This document shows positions 43,782 through 54,600 of a DNA stretch of 64,000 nucleotides, piece after piece. Source of the DNA: Erythroxylum novogranatense (lineage: Eukaryota; Streptophyta; Magnoliopsida; Malpighiales; Erythroxylaceae); assembly GCA_029891385.1 (NCBI GenBank), contig CM057230.1, positions 50,509,414 to 50,573,413 of the forward strand. The letters are read 5' to 3'. The notes beneath the pieces are model-generated. The model was not told the origin of the DNA, made no database searches, and worked only from the letters and a program-made list of their open reading frames with translations. The position numbers and the translations under genes are program-made. Every line of letters starts with the position of its first letter. Within the stretch, counting starts at the first letter, position 1.

Positions 43782-46242
43782 ATGAGTGACTCTTCAAGTA
43801 GCCTGAAGTTGAAATCATTGCGGTTATTCTCATCTTTAGACGGTTCATCTTGCTTTCTAAATTCTCTCAAGCATCCTACCCTAGAAGAAAAGCTTTCCAG
43901 AGTCAGTTTTCATTTTGAAACAATGGAGGCAGCTATGATATTTGGAAGACATGTGGATTTTGAGTCACTAAGGAAGGATGGTATGGACATAGAACCTGAG
44001 ATTGAAAGAGCTGGTTGGAGGAATTTCTTCCAGATACGAGAACCAGTGTACACCGATGAAGTATTTGATTTTTGGAAGAATGCTCAACTTGTAGACAACA
44101 CTGTTGTATCCTCAGTAGACGGTATATCTATTCTTGTGACAAAGGAGCTGATAAGGATGGTGACCGATTGTCCATCGGTTGGTGAGACTCTGTCAACCAA
44201 GGCTAAATGGATGACAATGGTCAACATGAATGAAGAAGATTTTAGCAAACAGTTGTATGGAGTGAATGACCCTTCGGAGAGGAAGACTTCGAGTCTAGTC
44301 CCAAAAGCTAGGGTTCTTCATGCTATTTTGTTTAATTGCATTTTACCCAGAGTAGGTTCAAGGCATTTGGTAACCACTCTGGATGAACAATGTTTGTTCT
44401 ATCTGCTGAATCGCAATCCTATTGATTTACCCTTCTTAATCTTCCATTATATGATTAAGGGATGAAGGATACAAACACTATCCTTACAAGATGCTTCTTA
44501 CAAGGATTTTTATGAACTGAGTCCTTCTACACAAAGGAAATAGAAGGATTGTACCTGTGAAGAGTACTATTGACTCAATCACTATACGGCGAATGGGTCT
44601 GAGGATAGTGATTAAAGAAGAAGCAGATTCTTCAAGGAGAACAAGAACTGAGGGGGAGCGTGTATCGAAGAAGACTCCCACTTCAAGATCTCAATCCTAA
44701 GTAAGTATAATATTGCCTACAGATGAAATAAGAAGAATGATCGGAAGACCGTTGATAAAACAGGCAAGTCCTCAAAGCGGAGAGAACCCAGTTCGGAGGA
44801 CAGAAGAAGGTGCGTCGAAAAGAAAAGGAGAAAATCTTTTGGGTGAAATTACGAAGAAGGCAAAGAGATCACCGAGGATTCGGACTTTGAGGGAAGAAGA
44901 AGCAAAGAGAGCCAGAGAGCAGAGTCAAGCAGAAGGTTCTCAATCTTGTGCACCCAAAGCAACAAGGTCTCTAGTCTCTATTCTAGAAGAAGATACAGCC
45001 AAAAAGGCAAAAGAGACTGAGAAGAAGAGAAAATCTGAGTCTGAAAGAGTAAAATCTCAAGTACAGAAATCGTCAAGACTGCCTAAAGAAGAAGAAAAGA
45101 CTAAGAAGATTAGTCGGAAGAAGACTGTGTCCACTGCTGGGGAGGTTAGTCGAAAGAAAGATACCCTGAATGCTGCTCAAAAAGAAAAAGAAATTGAGCA
45201 TAGCAGAGTTCAAGAAATTTTCACTGCTCAAGAGGAGGAACCAGAGGAGATAAGCCTGGTTCAGGAGAATCCTATTGAAGCAGAACCAGAGGCAGTAGCA
45301 GAACCAAACTTGGTTCAGATATCACAGGAGAAATCCGATGAATTTGGTCTAACCGTATACAACTATTCGAGAATTTTGAGAAGACACAAGTTGAATATCA
45401 GAATGGTTGAAGTTGTTACCAAGAGGAGGACTGCTATTGCTATCTGCAATCAACCGAAGAAGAAGGTAATGGCTGTCGTACAACCTATTTTAATAAATAG
45501 TGACACATGGCATTTATCGAAGAAGACGAAAAGATGTTCTACGATGTCTTGAGGGATGCAACACTACTAAGCCATACCCCACTTAAAATATCCAGCAGAC
45601 CATGCACTATTTATCCCATCACAGAACAATCGATAATAAAGGTTGTACCAGACATTCAACTAAGATACCCTTTGGATTGGAATAAAGGAAAATCGAAGCT
45701 ATTTCCTGAAGAAGAAATCAATGATGATCTGTTCGCAGATCAAATTGTAGAAAAAGTGCGGAAAATTGATGAGGCATGCACTTCGACAGAGATTTCAGAC
45801 GGAGCTAGCTGTAGCTTTACGCATAAGAATGAAGATTGTCCAAGAAGGGAAGATCTGTAACAGGACATTTGTTGAATTACTTGTCCGCATAGCTTTGCGT
45901 GATAGGCCTTTATCTAATACCTTGTCTATACAAGTCAAGGCATACCTTTGCAAGGAAGACAGCTGCTTATGCTACCGCCCAGTATGATTTAGATCTTCCG
46001 TAATCAAATGTATTCATTCGCCCACCAACTATTGAGATTAATGAAGATTACATCCTCCTTGGACGATATGCTACAACAATTATGCGCTCACTTCACCCTC
46101 AGCAGAGAATGATCAATCCTCTTCACCGATGGACTCACAAGCTGAAATCAGCAAATTACGCGAAGAAGTCAACGAAATAAAGGAGACGATGAATGATTTG
46201 AAGAAGATGATGACAGAACTGTTGAAGAGCCATCGTCATTAA
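43782..46242 (+). pseudogene. Element J third ORF (envelope-position ORF of SIRE-type elements), broken
   Basis: The first frame starts at ATG 43782 (MSDSSSSLKLKSLR) and runs 227 codons: GWRNFFQIREPVYTDEVFDF, VSSVDGISILVTKELIRMV, a pattern I associate with the 'putative plant transposon protein' domain of SIRE-type elements. A frameshift near 44460 moves to KHYPYKMLLTRIF, with stops at 44516 and 44698. Then 44713-45552 is a Lys/Glu/Arg-rich, probably disordered or coiled region. A shift leads to 45507-45860 and another to 45766-45987. The last piece, 46129-46242, encodes 37 residues with heptad-like leucines (ISKLREEVNEIKETMNDLKK). I see no signal peptide or convincing membrane span, so an envelope function is not supported by sequence; its role is unknown. 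Confidence 0.75.
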
Positions 46243-46428
46243 TCATTTTTTATTATAACAAATAGGGGGAGAAGGGAATAAGCAGAGGAGGAGAAGAAAA
46301 TGTTCAAAAAGAATTTCAAAAGGTGTGACCAAGGCATTTAAGAAAAGAATTACAAGATAAGTTTTTGTTTCTTTTATAAACATTGTATTTTGTATTTTGT
46401 TTTCTTTTTGTATATAATTTGTTATCAT

Positions 46429-46440
46429 CAAAAGGGGGAT
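46429..46440 (+). other. Element J polypurine tract
   Basis: CAAAAGGGGGAT lies directly before the 3' LTR start TGTTAAG and is the expected plus-strand primer. A second purine run (AGGGGGAGAAGGG, near 46264) lies 170 bases upstream. Confidence 0.88.
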
Positions 46441-47369
46441 TGTTAAGTCAAAATGACTTCACTTAGATATAATTTTGATGTATAACAAAGAGAACAATAA
46501 AAGAAAAACAAAAGCAAACGAAGCAATATGAGCGAAGCGAAGATTTAAGATGCATTTAATAGAAATAAGATGAAGACGTATACACGTATACAAAATAAAA
46601 AAAGACGCAGATGCGTATACGCACGCAGAAAACACGTACGTAAAAAGATGCGACGCAAAACACGTATTTAAAATATACAAACGAAGAAAGATGACGCAGG
46701 ATTCAAAAGAAGATGTAAGAGTCGATTCGGTTTAGTTACGTAACTCAATCGATTAACTGCTTTTTTAAAGATTCAAGAAGTAAGAATCAAGAAACAAGAA
46801 TCAAGAAGCAGTTAGAGATGAAGGCTATAAATACAAGTCGAAGTCGAAGATTGCAAAGTTAGTTGAAAAATTGGCTGAATTACATCTACGTGATCGTAAA
46901 AAGCATACTGAGCAAATTAGCCGAGAGCTATTTTATCAGAATAAGTTTTCAAATACTTTTACGTGAGAAAGTAGTCGTAAAGCCTCAGAGGCTAAGTGTG
47001 AAAGAATACTAATTGTAGAGACCTGAAGAGGCTCGTAAAGAATACTTGTAAAAGTTGACGAAATAGTGAAATCTCATAAAGAATTATGAGGACTGGACGT
47101 AGCCCACGGTTTGGGGTGAACCAGGATAAATCGTTGTGTCAACTACTCTTACTCTATCTCTCTTTTAGATTCAAGTGTTATCATTACTTAATTCGTAAAC
47201 AAAGTATTCAAAGTTAATTAATATCTATCGGAAGTTCTGTAAAAGAATATTATTTCTAACAAATAGTTTTTGAAAGAATTTCAAAAAGGGGAATACACAA
47301 TTCAACCCCCCCTTCTTGTGCATTCTTATATCGTTTTCTAAGTATTGTATTAACGTGTGATTCACTTCA
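46441..47369 (+). repeat. Element J 3' LTR (929 bp)
   Basis: It matches the 5' LTR, including the TATA box (46826-46833). Most differences lie in the CAGACG-rich tract (46500-46680), where short deletions and substitutions accumulate. It ends TTCACTTCA and is followed by TSD GAATG. Confidence 0.93.
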
Positions 47370-47374
47370 GAATG

Positions 47375-47400
47375 TTGGGCTCTGAAAACAGGGTCTAACA
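47375..47400 (+). repeat. Old gypsy LTR 'I', terminal 26 bp
   Basis: TTGGGCTCTGAAAACAGG followed by GTCTAACA matches the end of LTR A (CTGGGCTCTGGAAGCGGGG then TCCAGCA). Joined across J with 37991 it gives GGAATGTTGGGCTC, parallel to CGGAATGCTGGGCTC in A. The LTR ends in CA at 47400. No PBS follows, so I is a 3' LTR or solo LTR. Confidence 0.75.
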
Positions 47401-48926
47401 CAATTAACCCCCTAATGTTGATTGCTAAGTTTTAATCTAATTAAAAGCCTCAATTACTGCAAGTGCACGGGTTATAAATTGTAGTAAAAGAGGGGTCGAT
47501 CTCACGAGGAGGTTTGATTTAATCTAATCCTAAGTTCTCTAAGGTTTATAAAAAATTAATAAAATGAAAAAAAGTATAGAAAAGTAAACACAAGATTATG
47601 ATTGTCAAAAAATTAACAAAATTGAAGTTGAGCAATGCAAAAGTCACAATAGAAAATCAACCAAGAGAATTAACTAATTATGAAGAAAGGGATTTTTCCT
47701 ATCATCAATGCTAATCTAGTCACTTATGTGTTAATATGGTGTTAGTTCTAGACTATTAAGGAGTAGATTGTTCTCTCTCAAGTTATAATCACTAAGCCCT
47801 AATTGTTAATCCCTAATTAAATCGATAACTAAAATTTTAATCTCTTAATTAATGATCAATCCATATCCTAATTAATTTTTAAGTGTTCTAATGAACAATC
47901 GGGTCCTCATATGGGATCTATCTCTATACAAATTACCGATTTGATTAAATGCATGGTCTATTGAGTCACTTAACTCTCATTAATCCAACTCAATCATTTT
48001 TATTTGGTTTACTCTCTCAGTTTATTACGGAAACATGCAAACATTGCAATTAATTACAACACCGAATCATTCAATGCAAAAGATAACCAGATTAACATTG
48101 AATCAATTCAAAATACCTAAAGAAAAATTAAAGCATCATCAACAATCCAAAACCCATAATCATCATTCTCATATTCATCTTAACATTCAAAGTAAAAGAA
48201 TACAAAGATGAAAATAAACGATCACTTGGAAGGGATAGGACGACTCGAGAAAGGCAACAGCTGCAAAGACTCACTTTCTCTCTTCTCCTTTCCTCTTTTC
48301 TCTTCTTCCTCTTCTCTGTTGGAGTCTTCTAAGTGTGGTGGAATGTAGAGCTTTTTAGGTTTACATCATTACGCCTTATATAGTCTTTGCCATTTAGGGT
48401 AACCTTAGGGTTTTTTCAGGGTTCAAAAAGTCCCTCGAAAACTTAAAATCGAAAGGTTATCGCACAAGCCATGATCGTGACACTATGTTTTGCGTTCTAT
48501 CATGATCATGACAGGTTGGCCACAATCTTGGCCTTTCATCCATCCTTCTATCATGATCGTGGTGCATTGACCATGGTCTTGGCCTTGGATTCAATTTTTG
48601 GCATTCTCAGAATCATCTCCGTTCTTTAATATTTTCCTGAAACACTAGCAAACACACAAAGGCACCTCAAACACATAAAATTGAAGCTCAATAGGGTTCA
48701 CTAAACACTAAATTCACCCATTAAAGACATCCTAAACTACCTACTAAAACATTATATAATCTACAACTATCAATGTCCCATAAATAAACTTTTGCTTGTC
48801 CTAAAATAAAACAAAAATAAAACAAACAACAAACAACAAAACCAAAACACAACATATACAGGCATTAAACTTAATGAAACAAATTTAACTACAATTCACC
48901 ATTTCTTAAATTATTCTAACTTATTA
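47401..48926. other. Unidentified AT-rich non-coding sequence, left part
   Basis: There is no credible open frame. Notable phrases are CTGCAAGTGCACGGG (47457) with GGGTCGATCTCACGAGG (47493), which I recall as recurring in plant repeats but cannot assign. At 48460-48590 a short phrase around ATCATGATCGTG...GGCC is repeated in imperfect form. A polyA-rich AAAATAAAACAAAC tract lies near 48800. It continues at 51103 after solo LTR G. It may be the 3' region of a large non-autonomous element or intergenic DNA. Confidence 0.5.
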
Positions 48927-51097
48927 TTTTGGACCCCGAATTTTTTTATGATGTCATTAAGCGTGAATTGTGTTAATTATGTGTTTATGCCTTAGTTTGA
49001 TTCAATTGGATGTACTAGTGGATAATTTTGCTTTAATTGAGTTTAATGTGATTTAAATGAGCATGAAAGGGTAAAATGTGTGAGGGCATTTTGGGAAGAT
49101 TACTTGAATTGAAGTGGTTTAGGCTTTGCTAAGAGGGGTACTATGGTCTTTGTCCCTTGCCATTAGACTTAAGAAAGAGTTAGAAGAATTAGAAGGAAAG
49201 GAAAAGAAGAGAAAGGAGAAGAAAAGAAGGAGAAGCCGTAGGTGGAGGAAGAAGAGAAGAGAAATAGGGATTTTTGACCTTAGAGATTTTCGACAGATTC
49301 GGGCCATTTCTGGGTAAGTTTCACTTTGTTTAATCTTGTTTCGGTTGGATTAAACCTAAAGATAGGTTGAATGTGTGAGAATCGATGGTTTAGGGATTTT
49401 AGGGCAAAAATGGTTAGAATCTTTGGGTTGTTGATTTTGTGCATGTTTTTAAGTTGCCAATGGGTTAGAAATGTTGTATAAGACTTGAATCAAGGTTTAG
49501 ATGTGTTGTATGTGATTAAGGGAAGGATTGAAGTTGGAAAGCGCTGGAAATTCAGGTTCGGAGTCGTTCTCCAGGCTCGCACGTCGCGACGTGCGTATGA
49601 ACACGCCGCGACGTGCGAAGGGTAGCACGCCTCTACGTGCGAGGAAAGGGAGCAACGTCGCGACGTGCGAATTTATATTCGTAGCGACATGCTAAGGGGT
49701 GTTCGCCACGACGCTATGCGTCGCGTCAATGAAAGCACAACCCGTCACGCAAATGAAGCGAGCTTTGCCACGGTGAGCCCCTGTTTTCCAGCAGAGATAT
49801 ATTTTGGTGTTTTTGGGCATATCTTTTGGTGTAGATGCCCAATTGAGGTGATTTTGGATTCGTTGTAAACTAAAGATGAAGGACTACGAGTTTTATGAAG
49901 AAGGAAAGTTTGGAATTTGACTCTTAGGGTTCGGAAGTTTAGATTGAAGTCGAATGTAGACTTTTAGTGTTAGTAATTACGATTTTCACACTTATTGAAT
50001 ATTTTCTTTTGGATATTGATTGAATGAGAACTTGGTTTGCTATAGGAAACCATGCTGATTTGACCCAATCGCAAGAGGAAGGACAACAGTGAGTCGGATA
50101 CTGAATCGATATTAGGTGGGTAATGTACTTATAGTTATTGTGTGATTAGGAAAATTCTTGCCTATGTGTGGATATATGTTATATGTTATGTATGTTTACA
50201 CATGATATTGATATGAGAATTGATTTTGATTCTGAGCATGTTATGCCTCGACTTCGGTCATGGCATTTTGAATAAATGGGAAGTATGAAAACATACCATT
50301 GAATAAATGATTTTGAGCATGATTATGTGCTTTTGTTTGGGCAAGAGTGGGACCATTTCGTTCGTCACATGCACGTTGACAAGAGCCTTCTCCCGATTGC
50401 CCACTTGTGGCTTATGAGCTCTGAATGGACTCATTTTGTTCAGGATGTAAACTTCGGTTTCTTCCTTTTGTTTCCATGGAACCCTCGAGCCGTAAGATGT
50501 GCATTGTATATTGAATCTGTTCATTATGAAGCATATTTGTGACATATTTTGTGAGTTGAATTAATTATGTTGAATGCGTAAATTACTTGATTTGCATATG
50601 AGTGTTAGAATTGATGCAGGTATGTATATAATATAGACATACATATGCCTAAATGTGTGCTAGTTACCGATGGCTATAATTACATTAGTCACTGAGATAT
50701 GTAGCTCAACCCATTACTTTTCACTCCTCAAGTGCAACTCAAGATATCGGTTGATCTTGCAAGGCATCGGAAACTCCAAGATAGTTAAGAGCTTTGTATC
50801 AAGTTAGTATTTGGTTGGCCCTCCGAGCATATCATCATGGAGCATATTCCTGTATTTTGGATTTAAATTTTATTTTGTATTATGCTATTTTGAGAATGCT
50901 TGTTTTAAATTCTTCGGATTGTTATGGCATGAAGCCCTTGGTTTATGTGGTGTTAATTCATAGATGGAATGTATGTGTATGTATGTTTGTGACTCGAATT
51001 ATGTTTGGATGTTGGGATCGAGGTTGAACGCTCGGGTGCCTGTCATTGGTGCGGCCGAGGGCCCTCGGATTTGGGGATCCGGGACCTGGGCCCAACA
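48927..51097 (+). mobile_element. Solo LTR 'G' (B-type gypsy, 2171 bp)
   Basis: It runs from TTTTGGACCCCGAATTTTTT (first G of TGTTGG mutated) to GACCTGGGCCCAACA. TSD TATTA is at 48922-48926 and 51098-51102. It parallels LTR B throughout: purine block (49160-49260), GC-rich palindromic repeats (49575-49775), CACATG in place of the G-box (50366-50371), and CAAGGCATCGGAAACTCCAA (about 50760). No internal region is present, so it arose by LTR-LTR recombination. Confidence 0.88.
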
Positions 51098-51102
51098 TAT
51101 TA

Positions 51103-51682
51103 ACTTGTGAAACTTGTATCTAAGTACTTCATATTAAAAATACATACTGATCAAAACCTTAATGTCAAGTCTATTCACCCCTATCACTTGCTCACACATA
51201 TTTATATTTATTCAATCAATCAAAATTATAACTATCCCTAAGTAAGTTTTCATGAAAATTTAAGCTATTTATAAAGATTGGTAGGTTTATTAGACAAAAC
51301 ACTATTTTTGTTGACTTTGATTGACATGAACCTAGCCTTTTTACGTGAAGGCAAACATTTGTGATGAATATCGATCCAGTTACTCACTAGGTCATGTTTT
51401 TATTAAACTACTTGGTTAGAATGTCATTTTAGTCTATTGATGTGAAAGCAAAAATTTGTGATGAATGTCTCATGGTTACTCAGCTATATCACATTCTCAA
51501 CTAACTACTAGCTCTATTTATAACCCGAAGGCCAGTGGAATAGTTATTTGCTTATGATTTACACACTTTTTTTTATATTATTATTATTGTTTACCTCATT
51601 TCTTTAGCTAGTAATTCTCACGAAAAGGTATTAGCGAAACTATTTATTTGATTGGCCTAAAATTATAAATGAATGTGACAAA
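51103..51682. other. Unidentified AT-rich sequence, right part
   Basis: It continues 47401-48926 once G and its TSD copy are removed. No coding frame is seen. A phrase about AAAATTTGTGATGAAT (GCAAACATTTGTGATGAATA near 51351, GCAAAAATTTGTGATGAATG near 51449) is repeated with about 100-base spacing, each followed by GGTTACTCA or similar. Element D begins at 51683. Confidence 0.5.
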
Positions 51683-54600
51683 TGTTGGATCGGAAAAAGA
51701 AAACATGCTTTGTTTGGAAAAACGGTAGATTTCAAAAATTTTAAGAAATCATTACTTGCAGCGGAAGCAACAAATCCAAATCAACATGCCAATCCATACA
51801 TGATATGGTATAAGGATAATAAAATATAAACAAGATCGTGAGTATTACCGATCCTTCGCTACGACTTTAAATCCTCATTGCTATCCTCTCCTTCTTCGTG
51901 TATCCAAATCCTTTTCCTTTGACTCTTTTCCTTTAGCAATCTACTTTCTCCTTGTTGTAGTATCCTCAACCAATTAGATTTACCACCTTTTCTTCAAGGA
52001 CAATTAGGTTAACAAAATCCTTTGGTGGGAAAGGAGAAGAAATGTTTGGAAGAGATTTTCTTAGAAGAAGAAGAAGCAAAATTGAAACTCTTTCAATTGG
52101 TATTTTCGATTCTCTCTTTCATGAAAGGAGAGAAGGTGTAAAGAACATGCAAGAACCCTTTCTTGCCTACCAATTTCGTATATGCATGGATGGAAGGAGA
52201 GAGAGGCATCAAATGAATCACTTCTTTCATTAATCACTCATAAAATAGCCAATAAATGAGATTATCTTCATTTATCTTTATGATGGCTAATTGAAAAGAC
52301 CATAACCTAAAATTCAATACCCAATTTTGGTTTTTCCAAGAAGAAAGAAGGAAGATGGTTCATCTAATGTACATCTTTCATCTTTAATCTATTGAATGCA
52401 AATAGGTTACAAGCTAACATTAAAAAACAACCATTAAACCATTTAATGGTAAGTTCATAACTCCATTTAATGATGATTAACCATAATAAAGACCATCTTT
52501 ATTTAGCATTGTAATGTCAAATGTGTGGTTACACATTTAACCTAGGAATAACCGAAATTGCTATCTTCTTCTTAAAAAAATTGTTTTAATATAATTAATC
52601 TAATTAATTATATTAAACCAAAAACCAAGCCCAATACTAAATGTACATTCGGGCTTGTTTAATTAAACCAAGCCCAAGATTCAATACTGGGCTTCTAATT
52701 AACCTCCATTTATATTTCTTACTTAGTTTGATAACCTTCCTTAAAGCCAAGTGGGGAATCTTATTGGACTTTGATAATTCAAGCTCCAATAAGCCCATAA
52801 TTAATTCAATCTCATTGGAATTAATTCTAGCTTATTAACTAAATTTCATTCCACTAAAGACAATTAGTCATGAGAATATGTCCAATTGCAAACCCTATTT
52901 AGAACCTTATTATAGCCATCCACACAACAAAGGGTAAAATTACCGTTTTGCCCTTATGTTGGTTTTTCCTTTTAGATCTCTCATTTTACTTTATATGATG
53001 ATTAACACATAAGATCTCATCTCAGTGTTAAGACTTGATGGGTAGCTAGTCCATCAAACTACTGGCGCCAGTTTAATCACCAAATCTCCTTAAAACATGT
53101 AGCACCCCACTCCCGTAAGACCCGAACCCGATATCGGTGGTGATATCCGAGACCATGCCCCGCGACGGTGGTGTGCTACGCACTCGATCAATCAAAATTC
53201 GGTATACTTTTTTTTTGACACACATGGGAGTGGATAATCAAATGGGGCATAAGCCCTTTCCCATCATACAATGCCATTTACACAAATTCCCATATGGCCA
53301 TTTGGCTTATTTTTTTTAACTTTTCACTAAACACAATTTTCAATAGTCATCCGGGCCCTTTTACAACTACAAACACTTGAGTCATTTCAAAATACAATTC
53401 ATACGGAAATTTGTGGAAGAAACATTTTATTACAAAAATATAGACATGCAATGCAGACGCGAACTGATCCCGACCTCTATCCTTCACTTGAATACTATCA
53501 GCATACTCCCGTTGGCCTAACGGGGTATTCTTCTTATCCTGAAAAATAGTTGCAAAATTTGGGTGAGTTTTGCAAACTCAATGAGAAACCATCATCGATG
53601 GTTCACTAAATTCATGCATTACGCAAATTAAATGCGGCACATCACAAAGAATATTCAAAAATATCATATAGCAGTTCACAATGTCTCATGCCATCACAAC
53701 ACTCATAATTATCTCAAATCGCTTATCATATTTGTATGCAATGCATATGTGACTCTTTTCCAGCTTTATTTCAGTGTTGTGACCGGCGCTTATTCAAAGG
53801 CGGTGTTCATGGACGCGTCTAGGAGTAGGAGAGCCTCATACAGATGCACTAACTCCCCTCGAGCTCGAGGCTCGGTTCAGTAACAGTGTTCGAGCTCAAA
53901 GCTCTTTTCAGTATTAATGGCGACTCAGGTCACAACGTTCATTATCTATTCATACATTTATGCATAAAATGCAAACGCTCAATAATTCATAGTCATATGG
54001 CTATGAAAGCCCGTTTATCACAATTTTCAGAATCATGTAGCAGTCACATCCAATTTGTCAAAAGCAGGCATTTCAATCCTAATCATTCACATAATCATAC
54101 AATTCACAATTGAAATAAGTTCACACAGAGCATTTAACAATCAGAAATTGAGGAACCAACTAGGTTACTCACAGTACGCTCCAGATTAGCATTTTCTTTC
54201 AATTTTTAGGAACGCATGAATGCGGCACTTGACCTTGAAAGCCTTGGTTTCTTTCATTTTTCTTCTTCTTTCTTCTTCCTTCTCTCTTCTTCTTTCCCTC
54301 TTCTCTTTGTTCTCTACGACTCTCTCTCTCTCTCTCATCTTCTGTTATTCTTTTGCTCTTTTTCCTTGTAAGGGCATACTCCACTCTTCTTAAATGACAA
54401 CTCTTATGGCCAGGTCATTAATGATTGATAAAAGACCCTAAAGCCCTTACTTGAATGCCTTTAAAGCTTAACACTTAAGTAAACTTCCGAAATTGCCCTT
54501 AAAAACTGACATCTTGTCTTCTTATTTCGATCAGGTAAAAGAAGTACTTTAACAAAATTTTCTTCTAGAGAGATATTCCTCTATGTCTTATAAATCCATC

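Larger units (their letters stand above)
37992..47369 (+). mobile_element. Ty1-copia element J (SIRE/Maximus-like) with extra 3' ORF
   Basis: LTRs 37992-38924 and 46441-47369 begin TGTTAAGTCAAAATGACTTC and end GTGATTCACTTCA. The TSD is GAATG at 37987-37991 and 47370-47374. The internal order is PBS, gag, protease, integrase, RT, RNase H, an additional ORF of about 2.5 kb, then PPT. Copia order plus a large post-pol ORF and the long gag with coiled-coil tail are the marks of the SIRE/Maximus lineage (family knowledge). The LTRs are close to identical in length and similar in sequence, so the insertion is relatively young. Stops and frameshifts in gag, integrase and ORF3 prevent autonomous activity. 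Confidence 0.93.

Noticed and set aside
44713..45552. Lys/Glu-rich frame as a host nuclear protein
   Set aside because: It lies between pol and the PPT of J, in continuity with the preceding ORF after a frameshift, so it belongs to the element's third ORF.
54199..54384. Minus-strand Lys/Arg/Glu-rich frame
   Set aside because: It is a purine-rich tract of LTR F (TTCTTCTTT runs on the plus strand), the usual LTR transcript region, not a gene.
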